From the NCBI GenBank assembly GCA_964035795.1, contig OZ038323.1:9701992-9765991 (forward strand): 64,000 bases of DNA, given 5' to 3'. Positions 13,392-26,632 of this stretch are shown piece by piece. The notes under the pieces are model-generated. The model was not told the origin of the DNA and did not search any database. It saw nothing but the letters and a program-made list of their open reading frames with translations. This DNA comes from Pterobdella sp. o SKG-2022. Lineage: Eukaryota; Annelida; Clitellata; Hirudinida; Piscicolidae. Numbering within the stretch: the first letter of the stretch is position 1; the number at the start of each line of letters is the position of its first letter. The translations under genes and the position numbers were made by a program.

Positions 13392-14184
13392 GCTTAATAA
13401 AAAATCATGAAGAATTTATAGTATTAATAATTAAAAAAATCGATAAAATATCATGAGTTTGATGCTTATTTTAGAAAAGTAATATATAATTATATTTATT
13501 ATTGTTATTATTATTAATGTTGTTGTTATTGTTACAATGGTCAAAATTTTGGCATTGGAATTAACTTTTAAACAGCAGACATTCATCATTCCTCCATCCA
13601 CCACTCCTTCACTCGTTCACTCAAGTGTGTGTGCTGTATGCATTGAGAATACCTAACAACTGAAGTGAATCTTTACATACCAACTTTTACATATGTATGC
13701 AGATTTTAAACAAAATCTTCAAACTAATGGGGAATTATTTAAAACACGTTTATTTAAAAAGTTGAGCAAAAATTTTCGACCTTTTTATGAAAACGTCAGC
13801 AGAAAAGCAATTACTATCAATAATTGTCATGGCGTTTTGTGAAAATATTAAGCTCAAAAAACACGGTGTCTCTAAAATACCATGTAAGTCGAAGCTTCAA
13901 TACCTAATTATATGGTATATAATTGATCATTTAGTCGTATCAAAGTATTGGACCAAATCTATATAACTGTGTCAGATTGAATATTCAAATGTATAAAAGT
14001 AACATAAGGTTTATATATATATATATGTCTCTTTTTATGCATAAAAGTTTTTAACCCCTAATATTATAATATAGATCATCGTTATTATAAATATTATTTC
14101 AATTTTTGTTTTATTATATAATTTTCACTGTTATCTGAGGTTATCCACAATTTTCATAATTCTACCCTCAGTCATAACCTCAAA

Positions 14185-14213
14185 AGGTCACCCAAAGGTT
14201 AACTTAGAGGTCA
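14185..14213 (+). promoter_or_regulatory. Cluster of three nuclear-receptor half-site words
   Basis: AGGTCA at 14185-14190, AGGTTA at 14196-14201 and AGGTCA at 14208-14213 are in direct orientation with spacers of 5 and 6 bases. Direct repeats of AGGTCA-like words are the known core of nuclear-receptor response elements. There is no adjacent gene, so function is unproven and chance is possible. Confidence 0.3.
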
Positions 14214-14701
14214 TGGGTATAAGTCAAAAATTCTCTAATTATCATTCTTTTTCCGATTATGCGTTTTTTTTTAATTTTAATTTCTTAACATTATATATAA
14301 AAAATTTATTTAAATATTACTTAAAAGTTGTTGGTTACAATTAGCTTGAAGTTAAATCATATCAAAATAAGTTTCTACAATAATAAGTGATTCATGATTG
14401 AAAACTTCGTGAGCTTCAATAATTTCAAACTAGAATCTAAATTAACTTTTAATGGAATAATTTAAATTTAAAAACCAACTCATATTTAATATTTAAATAA
14501 ACTTTCCTCAAATAATTGCAAATCGAAAACCAACTCATAATTAATATCGATATTAACTTTTAATCCACACAGCAACACCGGTAGATAAGTTGGAAGTCTC
14601 CCTTTGATCTTGCCTCAATCCTTATCGAAACTAACAAGAGTTTCACATTGTTGCATAACTTTTTCATTCATATCGCCGCAAAAGTGGTGTAAGCTATCTA
14701 T

Positions 14702-15002
<301 letters not shown>

Positions 15003-15259
15003 AATATTTTTTTTTTCCATTTTTTTATTGTTATTCTTTTAAATTTTGATTTTAATTATTTCGGATTAATAATATTATTCATAATCGATTTAAATTCATA
15101 GTTATAATTCTTTATATTATGATTTCCATTTTTTTAATTATTTATTCTTTGTTTTATTTTTTATTTAAACTCCTTTGCATTATTATCTTAAATACCAATT
15201 TTATTGTTCAATAATTTATATTTATTCATTCAAACTTTCATTTTTTTGAAAAAAAAACA

Positions 15260-15945
15260 TGGTTAAGAATATTGCCAATTGCCAATAAGTTTTTTCCATT
15301 GTTTTTTGTCAGTGGCAGTTCTTATTTTATGCAAATCTACCAGGTTATTAAAATTAATATTGAGAGATTTGAGGTAATTTTGTAGAACGGAAACTATTGT
15401 AGTTTTTGGTCGGCTTCGGGTTGTTTTTTTTGGAGCTTGGAAGTATGCATTCATTGATGTTTGCGCAGGCGAGTCTGGACAGTCTTAGTATGTGTCCTAG
15501 TAAAGTGAGTCTTCTGTTTCTTATTGTGGAGCTGAGTTTTATTTGGCTAGTTTTGCAATACAGTTCTTCATTAGGGATTTTTTGTTGGCCAAAAAACGCC
15601 TATAACCCTTCGAAGAAGATATCGGTGGAAAGCATCTAGCTTCTTCTCGCTAGTTTTCGTCAATGACCACGTGCCACAGTTGTAAAGCAATATGGGGAGA
15701 ATATATGCGTTGAACATTCTCAGTTTTTTGTTTTGGCTAATTTTTTTTTTGTGCCACAGTGTCCACAGTTTATTCATAGCAACTAGAATTAGGGCTTTTC
15801 TGTGGGAAATTTCTTTATCCATTGATAGGTATGTTGCTAGTTTTTTTGTTTTTATATTATCGAGGCTGGTAGGTGTTAGTGTGGTCATTTCTGTTTTTTG
15901 AGGGTTTAACTTTGAGGTTGTATTTTGCCATTTGTTTCGAAATAA
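15260..15945 (-). mobile_element. Decayed 3' end of a non-LTR retrotransposon reverse transcriptase
   Basis: On the minus strand three frame-shifted pieces read in the order expected for the end of a non-LTR (LINE-type) reverse transcriptase. First comes NPQKTEM near 15900, then LILVAMNKLW, YILPILLYNCGTW and KLDAFHRYLLRRVIG (15571-15888). The reading frame shifts near 15580 to give NRRLTLLGHILRLS, and shifts again near 15455 to give RSRPKTTIVSVL and DKKQWKKLIGNW. The catalytic palm is missing. The order and the RRL-x-x-LGH and RGRPKTT-type motifs match the C-terminal region of endonuclease/reverse transcriptase elements. With two frame breaks and a missing 5' part, this is a dead, 5'-truncated copy. 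Confidence 0.85.
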
Positions 15946-18900
15946 TTAATATCTCATAAAAATTATCATTTATATTATTCTTTTTTTTTACATTATTCTC
16001 ATAATTATTTATATTTTTTCTATTTCTATTATTATTCTTATTTCTATTATCATTATTCTTATTTCTATCAATTTTATTATTCTTATTATGAGAATAGCTG
16101 ATAAAGAGGAATAATGGGTTTTGAACGGTTTGAGGTCATCTGTTATGGCCTCTTAAGCTCCTCTGTGGTGGTTTGATTATGCAAAAAGCTTTCTAAGAGC
16201 GTGTGTTTTTATGCACGATCATTTACCCGCATATTTAAAGGTACTTGGACATATATAGACACATACATGTGTATATATGCAGAAAAACAAGGAACATATA
16301 TAAACACATTCAGACGAGTACTTGGAGGAGTATTGCTAGAGATACAGTAATAAATGGAATAATAGATAGACATACATGCAAACAAACTTACACACATTAA
16401 AAAACTTATTTCCACAGATAATAACATATACAAAATCCCAGATACGCACGCCCAAATAAACAAACAAACACAGACTTAGATATGCTGTTTGGTCCGTTAA
16501 GTGATTTATCCATTCAAACAAATCTCTTGTTTGACACGCACGTTCTGCACAAACAAATAATCACACGTGCATAAAACTAAACCACATAAACGACCATTCA
16601 TTGACCTTTATAAACAAGCAAATAGGCCAATAACTAGATATATTTATAAATATAGAAACAGAAAAATAAACTTACTTATTAAAATGAATGCTAAATCCAG
16701 AAAAACAAAATCATATACAACATCATTAACAGAACCATACAAAAAAACAATAAAAATGCAAAATCGTATAAAAAAAATAAAAACATACACAGTAATGTAA
16801 AAAATAGTCACAAAAACACACACAACTAGTGAGTGGTTATATGGAACAAGTACACATAAACAAATTCAGAAAAACAAAGATTCTCAGAAACACACTGAAA
16901 CAAATAAAAGAGACATACATACAAATAAACAACACTTTGAATATATAAACAATTTCATTTATGTATCTCTCTCTTCAATTAAAATGTTTAGAAAATATTG
17001 ATAACCAAACATACAGTGGAAAACTTATGTAACATACACAGCGTAACAGACAAAAAGGCGAGAAAAAACTTATAAAAAAAACATGCATACAATCACAGAC
17101 ACACACAAAAACTTTATAAAAAAAACATAAACACACACACAAACACATAGACACACACACAATGACACACACAAAAGAACTTTAGGATGTCAGTTCTGAT
17201 TTATTGCAACCCCTGTTTCTCTCTCATAACCACCACATTGTGAGCAAGCACACAAAACCGTCATCCATCCATCTACCTATCCATTCTTTTAACGTGCATT
17301 TATCCATCTATCCATCCATCTATTCATCCATCCATCTATCCATTTTCCTACTACACATCCATATATCTTTTTACTCTATATACACTCATAACTTCTTCTA
17401 TCAATCCATTTATTCATTAATAATTTCAGCTTTTTATCCTTTTATTCATTTTCTTTTTTATTCTATATTTATCTATCCGTGCTTTATGATCCATCCATTA
17501 ATCTATTTATTTCTCTAAAACTCATTTTCCTCAATCTATCACCTCATCCATCTTTCCATCACACATCCATCCATCAATCCCTCATTCATCTATTTCTCAT
17601 CCACCTATCAAATAACCAGTCTATCCATGATATATTTAACCGTTTATCTATTTATCCATCTATTTTCGTGCATCATTCTGTATATCAATCCATCCATCAA
17701 TCTGATCATTCGCTTACCCAACCACCCATTCATCCAACCACTCATTCACCCTTGCATCCATATATAAATTCACCCACTCATGATTTTATCTTTGAAAATT
17801 ATTCTCTTTAAATATTGATTTATTTTATAAATTCAAAGTAAGTTATTAAAAGAATTCAACCTAAACAAAAGTCTACAAGAAGTTAAATCCAAACAAAAGA
17901 TTAGCAAAGAATTTATTCTTGTAACAAACTCATCGGTTAAAAATTAATGTCAAAAAATACATAGAAATGGCACACTCTTTCGTGTCACGGGAAAGTCAAA
18001 TTCAAAGCTCAATAAATTAAAACTGGCATTTGCGCTTCTCAAACATTGCTCTAAAAATAGTTACAAATAAATGAAAAAATTAAGATTATTAATTAATTTT
18101 TAAACCAAATAAAGTAGAAAATGAATTTAAATTATCTTTTAGAGGATAAGTTTAAACTTATGGGTAACTGAATCAGAGGAAATATAAGGATAGAGCATAA
18201 AATTTTTCAGACTACATTCAAAACCTTGCTATCGTTTGTCATGAGTGTCATGGCTTGAACTTCTTTTTGAAAGTTAAGCAATAAAAAATCATAAAAAAAA
18301 ACAAAAATAAATCATTTAAATAATAATAAATATAAATAAAAAAAAAGAAGAATAATCATAAAGCTTATAAATTAAACAATAAAAACAATAAATATATCAA
18401 AGAACTAACGCACAGCTTGTCTTGAATACACTATTGAGAACCTGTGAAGAACAATTTCACACACACAGATCTGTCAGTTTTATCGAGTCAAATGATGTAA
18501 CCATTTATAATAACCTTGATAATAATGACAACAATACAAAAAAAATGATAAAAAGAAAAATAAAAATAGTGAAATCAAAAGTTAATAATGTAAAAAAATA
18601 ATAAGAACAATATTAAAAATTCTCATGATAACACCAATGAACTTGTATTGATGAAATAGTACAAATACGCAGTACATGAGGGGAATAAGTACATCTATTG
18701 TTGTTATTATTATTGTTGTTGTTTTTAATATCCTCATTATTGTTATTTTTATTATTGTAGCAATTAATTATGGTTGTTTAAAAGTTAACACTAGCATTAA
18801 TGCTAAAAATATATTCAAGTCAAAACAAAATTTAAGCTTTCAAACTTCGCATATTTCAAAACTCGTGTATTATCGTTTGGGTTTATTGTTTTTATGATTC

Positions 18901-20527
18901 GTATTTATCATTATTTTTTTCAACTTTTGCTGTTATTATTGTCTTTTTTAATTTATGTTGTTTTTACTATTATTAGAGCTTTTGTTATTATAATTATTAT
19001 TATTATTATTATTGCTATTGTTATCATTAGTTTCAATTATTGTCATAATTATTTTCCTAAATGAAATTGATAAGCTCAAGCTTATGGAGAACCCGCAAAA
19101 ACAAACCAATCCTTCATAAATCTCACCCATTTTTCAACCCATTAATTCATTTGCTACATCTTCACTTGATACATTCTGTTTTTTATTTCGGCAAGTGTAG
19201 ACATCATCATTATTAATACATTAAGTAAAGCGCCTCATTAACACAATAATAAACGTGATAATTTTGCTTTTATGGTTGCTTAAGTGGCCTTTCCAAATTA
19301 ATTACGGATGTATGCATTATTCTGGCTGTTTGGTTCTATTGTTATGTTTGTACGTTTTTTTCTGTTATATATGTTAGTGTTTGTATTGGTATGTTTGTTT
19401 TTATTCATACGTTTGGTTGCTTTTGTGTGTATATTTCTGACCGATTTATATGCTTAAACCCTATATTAATTATACCACAGAATTTTTGGAAGTACACTTG
19501 CTTAATTTTTATTAAGCTTATATCATACTTTTCTATATATTTAAATAAACACTTGTATGTTTGTTTTATGCCATTACACAACCAATCTGTCAGCTTGCTA
19601 TAAAATTACTCTGTTTACAATAGCTTGAATGATTAACAAAGAGTAGAGTAATCAAAAAATGATAATGAGACAATTGAGATTTGGTATGAGCTTTAGTGGG
19701 TCTTTACGCAATTCTGACATTTTTCATTTAATTTAAGGTTTTTGTGGGCGATATAATGGTCTTTGGGAGTTGCATGAGGTGGTAAAATGAGGAAGTTTTC
19801 AAAGTGAATTTATTCACGTTTCATGTATTTAGTCCTATACAATAAAAAAAATGAAATAAAAGATATTATCGTAAACCGCAATTAAACTGGATAGTAATTT
19901 TCTATTTTTATCAGTTGAAATAGTCAAAAAAAAAGTATTAAAAATTATTTATTTTAAAAAAAACACTTCAATTTTTATTTTAAAAATAAAAATATATAAC
20001 ACACAACTCATGTGTATCAAACGAAAACAAAGATACAAAAAATTAAAAATAATTAAACACAAATTAATGCAGGTGACGTTTGCAAACAACACATCCTTAA
20101 CAACCCCATATTAGTTATTACACACAATTCAAAGCACAATATGCTGAGGGTATCATAACTCACTTGGTAATTGTTTTGTATGTTTCAAAATTGATTTTTC
20201 AACTAGTATTCGTACATCGCATAAGTTATATAAATTAGTATTAAAGTAAGAATATTTGTATATTTATATATGTTTCGTATGTATTTTCTTCTGTATTGTT
20301 TTAATATGTATGTATTGAGTTAGTATTTATGAATACTTATATATACTTTTCTATGTAAACTCTTCTTAAATATTTCTATATTTCGTTGTGGTGTATATTC
20401 AAATGCATATCTCTTTTTCATAGAGAGGTATATATGTACATATATATATATACATATATATGTGTATATGAAAGTAAGTAGCCTCATATTACAGCATACA
20501 CGTATAGAGTATCATGTGCGAGCCACT
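15946..20527. other. AT-rich non-coding region
   Basis: Contains CA/AC-rich stretches around 16560-17180, a degenerate ATCC tract (17255-17790), AAT/ATT-rich tracts and a TA-rich palindromic stretch at 20430-20470. No exon could be supported. Confidence 0.55.
17255..17790. repeat. Long degenerate ATCC/ATCT tract
   Basis: Over 500 bases dominated by CCATCCAT, CTATC and TTCATC words. The Ser/His/Pro/Ile-rich ORFs across it (such as PSIHLPIHSF) follow from the repeat. Confidence 0.75.
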
Positions 20528-20529
20528 CG

Positions 20530-20633
20530 CATATATAAAGGGCTTGCGCTCATTTTCTGCAAGTTTCTACCAGTCTCTTGTCGTTTTGTTTGTTTTTGAC
20601 GGTTTGAATCGCCGTCGTCATGCCTTTTAAGAA
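20530..20633 (+). promoter_or_regulatory. Candidate promoter, 5' UTR and first exon of an unidentified gene
   Basis: A local rise in GC within AT-rich DNA. TATATAAAG (from about 20532) is followed about 30 bases later by pyrimidine-rich ACCAGTCTCTTGTCG. Then comes GCCGTCGTC directly before ATG at 20620. The frame ATG CCT TTT AAG AA stops at a strong donor GTGAGT (20634). This would be a four-codon first exon (MPFK). No continuing exon was recognised downstream, so the gene is unidentified. Chance arrangement cannot be excluded. Confidence 0.35.
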
Positions 20634-22279
20634 GTGAGTTTTGTAGTAATGGAGATTGGGGGTTTAAAAGACGTAATGAGGAGTATGAAGTGGTTTATAT
20701 TGGGGTATGAAGGGATGTAAATTGAGGTTTAATATGATGTATGATGGGTTTTTGCAGTTTAAATTCATGAAATCTTCCGTTGTATATGAAAAAATATTTA
20801 TCGTCAAATTAAGCAATAATTAATATTCGTATTACTACTAATGAAACAAGTGATTTGAGCAAAGTACTCGAAAAAAGAATTAAATGTTTTTGATATAAAA
20901 TTGAGGCTAACTAATTATATGTTATTTAAACATATCATTAAGCCAATTGAAAATTTCCAAAAATATTTGTATAATAATAATAATGAAGGAAAAAAAATAT
21001 TTGAAAAAGTACAAACTCAATAATGTAATATTGAGACAATAAGCCGCGGATAATAATAGTAATGAAAGCAATAGTGGTAGTTATGATAAAAATATTCATA
21101 ATTATATAATATTAATAAAAATAATAAGAAATAATATTAATTCCCCCTCCTATAATTATAGTAATGATAACAACTAAGCTTTAAAATATTTTTTAATTTT
21201 TGACGAGTTTCTTTGTTTTATATCGAATATAATTTCATCAAAGTCCATTATTTAAGGGATTGTGTCATGTGACACAGCTCCATGAAGCATTTCCTTCGGA
21301 AATATTTCAACTTCAATCACTCAGAGCTGGCTTCAGGGTTCTATCATCTTCACAATAACAATAAAGAAATCAAAATGATAACACTAATAATCAAAGTAAT
21401 AACAAAAATATTTTGAAAAAACAATTAACAGATTAATGAATCCACAAAATCCTGTTCATAATCATCTTTCATAAATATTTTATTTAAAAATGACAAGTAT
21501 AGCGCTAAATATATAAGTAAAGCATATGCATAATAATAAAAATACTAATTAGATATTCAAGGTAATATATATAGTTTATGAATATTAATAAGCAACTGTG
21601 TTATTTTTAACACATCAAAGATGAAAGCAATGAGTGTTAACTACTTTAACACCTAATTACATATGCACAATTAGTATTCATCTTGGCACTTCATTAATTA
21701 TTCACACCTCGTAATGCAAATCAGTTTCAAGATTACTGCTTCAATTATCTAATTGATTTTCAAGGTTTGGTTGTTATTATTTTTATTATTTTTTTTTGTT
21801 ATTGTCGTTTTTTTTATTTTTTTAATTATTTTTCATGTTATTTTTTTTTGTTATTATCTTCATTATTGTCGTTTGTTATTATTTTTATTGTTTTTATAAT
21901 TATTGGCAACTTGTATATATTTATCTTTTGAATAATAATGTCAAAAGCTAGCGCTAATTTTTATTTGTCATCTATCCATTTATTATTTTATTCCCATCTA
22001 TTTAGTCATTATTTTTCTTCTTGATACGCAAGTAATATGAGATTAAAAGTTGAAAAGAAGCCTCATTGGCTTACCATAACTCGATCAGATATATGGGAAT
22101 CTTGAAATTAAATGAGAATAATATTAGACAAAGTAATATTCTAAAATTATAACATAAACTTACATATATTACATGAAATACCTGTTTTTAAATATTTTTT
22201 TGAAAACATTATTTAAATGGTAAACCACATAACACCATGACAACATACCGCGCCAAAAACTTGATTCCTTTAACAGATC

Positions 22280-22680
22280 TTCTCAATGTTCCATCATCAT
22301 TTTCTTTTCATCACCACTTTCATCCCATCATCATCACAATCATCCCATCATCATCATCATTCCATCATCATCATCGCATCACATCAAAATCATCATCACC
22401 GTCATCCCATCATCATCAAAATCATCCCATCACCACCACCACTTTCATCCCATCATCATCACAATCATCCTATCATCATCACCATCATCATTCTCTGCAA
22501 CATAAGATTCTTTTCATTAACACCATCATTCTCATCTTCTGAAGTACATCACAGTAATTATCATCATTATCATAACACCACTATCGTCATGATCATCATC
22601 ATAACCCCATCATCGTCTTCCTCATCATCATTATCACCATAACCCAATCATCGTTTTTCTCTTCATCATCATTGTGCTAC
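22280..22680. repeat. Degenerate CATCAT (TCA)n tract
   Basis: About 400 bases of imperfect CAT/ATC repeats broken by CCC and AAA patches. The two overlapping His/Ser-rich ORFs are frames of the same repeat. Confidence 0.85.
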
Positions 22681-24225
22681 GTCACGAAACAAGTCTTTGA
22701 TGCTGGGGTTAAGTTTTATTGAAGAGTTATTAATATTCATAAGAAATGTAATAAAAATAATAAAAAAAAACAAAAAATTTGTGAATAAAATAAAAAAAAG
22801 AAAAATACTAGTAATAGTGATAATAACAAAAATAATAAGTTTTATATTTTTTATGAATTAAATTCTTCCAAATATTCGCTCGGGGCGATGATAAGAAAAT
22901 ATTTAAGGTCAAACTATTTGCCAACTTTTTATCTCTCTCTATTTTTTGCTTTTAATTTATGCTTTTTTAAAAGTATTATGTATTTTTAGTGAAAAATATT
23001 CTAAAAATACTTACTTTTTTAATAAAAAATTATGAATTAATGATTTTTTTTATGAAACCTTAGTTTTTATTTTATAACACATCCCAATTTTTCAATTTTT
23101 AAAAGTGAATTATTTTTTAAAACTAACACACGGCTTCTTTGTTTCGAATTCGTCATGTTACACCAAAATAACTATCAATCTTGCCATTGTGAAAGTGAAC
23201 AAGCATTATTTATTATTATTATTTATATTCTTTTGATTATTATTCTCTTTATGCGATTATTAACTAACAATTATTCTAGCAAGTCAAATAAATCAGAGGA
23301 TTACTAAGCCAATCTGCTTGTATCTGTCTTTTTGTTTCTTTGTTTCACTCTTTATACACTTTCTATCATCCATTATTATTTAGTAGTATCATGTATGCTT
23401 TTATGATATTTTTCAATTTTATCGATTTTATAGCATTATTTTGGGTTAAACTTTATGACAAAAATAAACGTAAAATTTATTGTTATCTTTATAACATTGC
23501 TTGTAGGCTAATACTATGAACATGATAAGTGCATATATGACAAAAAATTAAATTATCACACTGTGTATAATATTTTATTGTATTGGCGGCTGATGTTCGT
23601 AATATTTTGTGTTTAAAGCCTGCTTGTTCGCGCCTTCGTTAGCGTGTAATTACAGGGGAATTAGAAGAGACGATATTAATTGGTTAAAAAAACATCTATT
23701 GATAATAAAAGAAATAAAGTTATTAATAATGATAAAAATAAGAGTAATAATCATATCAAAGTAGTAGGAATAAAAACAATAACAATAAATAAAAAATAAT
23801 TATTATAATTTTTTGATTTATTTTTGACGAAAAAATACTTTTGTCACTGAAGGAAGAACTAATGTGTTTGATTGTTTTCAAGGAAAATAAACTCTTACAT
23901 TTTTAAATTTTAAAACAATAATAAAAAAAAATATATATAAATAATAATAATAATAATAACCAATATGTTTTTATAGGTGTTTTCCGGGAAGGTAGCTATT
24001 GCTAAGACTTGAATGAAGATTTAATATATCATTTCCATTCGAAACCCGCGTTTCTGATTGTTAATTCTAAATTTTTTTTGATAATTTTATTTTTGTTTAT
24101 TTTTCTATATTTTTTCTAGTAATAAAGTTGAATTTTCACGATAGTAAGTAAATTAATATTTTACCAGTCAATTAATTAGGCTTGTTTATTAGTTTTTCTT
24201 CATATATTTTATCATTTTTCCATTC

Positions 24226-24320
24226 ATGATATTATGTTTTTATGATATTATGTTTTTATGATATTATGTTTTTATGATATTATGTTTTTATGATATTATG
24301 TTTTTATGATATTATGTTTT
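24226..24320. repeat. 16-bp minisatellite ATGATATTATGTTTTT, about six copies
   Basis: Near-identical tandem copies with no divergence in the central units, suggesting recent expansion. Confidence 0.92.
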
Positions 24321-24439
24321 TCTTAAAAATTTCCATGCAATATGATTGGAAATTTTGTAATAACACTTCTCTAAACAGAAATTTAATAATCCTCTTTGCC
24401 TGATTGTTTGTTTTGTCTCGTATTGTTTGAAAGCTTATC

Positions 24440-24627
<188 letters not shown>

Positions 24628-26390
24628 CTTCAATTATTTATATTTTTCTAGCACTATTGATGAAAATCATAACAAGTGATGGATGTAAAATAATACCAAT
24701 TGCTAATTTTTTTGAATCACATACACACGCACACACACATACGTTCATACATACAAAGGCATTAATCCTCTAAACCAAACACACACTCATATCTCTATAC
24801 AATTCATAAATACATACACACATACTTGAACGCACGGAGAAAAAAATGAAAGAATAATTATATTTCCAAATAAACATTAGGCCTTATCTAATTTCCAGAT
24901 TTTATCAAGATGAAAAGTGAAACAAGATCGGAAATAAGCTTCCAGTTTTGAAATAAAAACAAAGAACCTGACAAATTTTAAAAATGGATATCTTCTTGTT
25001 TTTGATGAACATCATCATCATCACCACCGCCACCAACATCACACCGCCAAGTATGTTATCTTTGTTCTGATGTGTCATTTGTTTGATAAGCTTGAAGGGG
25101 TTTAAAATGTTGTCAGTTGTTGTTTTTGATAATAATTGAGGTTTATAACAAAAATAATAAAAATAAAAAGTTTATTATAAAATAATATATATAATAAAAA
25201 TAACTGGTTTAAGATTGTAATAAGTAGAAGCTTCTCATAATTATGCCATTAAATTTATATATTTATAATTTTATGTCATTGAATATCTTCAGCGATAAGC
25301 GAAAAACATTTTTATTTTTATAAACCTTGAATAAAATCCATGTTTCACCATCATCATCCTCATCATTATCATCCCAATCGTCATCATCATTATCATCCAC
25401 ATCATCATCATCATCATGTGTCAAACATAAAAAGTATAAAATTTTTTCGTTGAATCTCCTCATTCCAACCTCAATCAATTATAACCAAATGGCGTGACCT
25501 TACTAATAAATTCTCAATTAGCACTTCATTTCATGAATATTTATGACTCAATCACGTGATGTACAATAATTTCTATTAATAGCACCAATATGTTTTTATG
25601 GGTGTTTCAAGTACTAGCTGGTGGCTCATGGTGGCTGAGAAAGCTGGTGTTAGATCTGGATGAACAGATGCACGATAATCTCATATCACAAACGCATCAT
25701 GTTAAACATATCAGTTCAAATGATACTTCAAAACATAATAATATTTTAAAGTTTATTATTATAGTTATGTTTCTATATTAAATCCTACGCATTGTATCGC
25801 CCACATTAAGTTAAATAATGGTTCTGAATATAAAAATATAGAAATATTTCAGAAGCTATAATACTATTTTCTAAAGTTCTATCCATATACAGTATCAAGT
25901 AAGAGTATTCTGATAGAAACAATAGCAGTTCAATGCTGTAGGATGTTATATGTGATAGAGAGAGGAGAGATAAGGTTGGAAACTTAATATTTTGACACTA
26001 TAAATCCCTTTGAAATCCAACTTTTTGAAATCGAATCGAGCTATGTATTGAAGTTCTGTGTTGAAAATAGTTGTTGTAGATAATCTATTGAAGAGGTTAA
26101 TGTCTTTATTTTTTTCTCTTTTCCAACCAGAACTTATCAATAAAACCTTGATAAGACAACAACAAAAATTAAACTTTTCCACAACATATCAGTAATTTTA
26201 AGTTCAAAAAATAATCAAAAATATATATTTAGAATATTTTGCAACGATTTAAAGAAAGTGCCGACGTAATCGGTCTAGCAATTAGAGAGATCGAGGTCTG
26301 ATAAGGCTTTTAACGAGTGATACAACATCTATCCTACCACACACTACATAACTAAATATGTTCAAAATGGTGTTACAATCCATATATAAC

Positions 26391-26632
26391 AAGATATAAC
26401 GTTTAAAAGAGATATAACGTTTAAGAGATATAACGTTTAAAAGAGATATAACGTTTAAAAGAGATATAACGTTTAAAAGAGATATAACGTTTAAAAGAGA
26501 TATAACGTTTAAGAGATATAACGTTTAAAAGAGATATAACGTTTAAAAGAGATATAACGTTTAAAAGAGATATAACGTTTAAAAGAGATATAACGTTTAA
26601 AAGAGATATAACGTTTAAAAGAGATATAACGC
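26391..26632. repeat. 18-bp minisatellite AGATATAACGTTTAAAAG, about 13.5 copies
   Basis: Identical units except copies 2 and 7, which are 16 bp (AGATATAACGTTTAAG). The array ends in a partial copy followed by CTAGAAAC. Confidence 0.96.

Noticed and set aside
20620..20633. Assignment of the MPFK first exon to a ribosomal protein gene
   Set aside because: The pyrimidine-rich start and short first exon are suggestive, but four codons are not enough and no second exon was found.
22237..22642. His/Ser-rich ORFs in the CATCAT tract
   Set aside because: Two overlapping frames of one degenerate repeat, with no similarity or splice sites that would suggest coding use.
25590..25781. 63-residue ORF with a GGSWWLRKLVLDLDEQ segment
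   Set aside because: Locally less AT-rich and worth a glance, but no family similarity, no credible acceptor/donor pair and no neighbouring exon.
26262..26330. Possible tRNA-like sequence near the minisatellite
   Set aside because: A B-box-like GATCGAGGTCTGAT is present but there is no convincing A box or stem complementarity.
26391..26632. CRISPR-like regular repeats
   Set aside because: Direct head-to-tail 18-bp units without spacers in a eukaryotic genome; a minisatellite.
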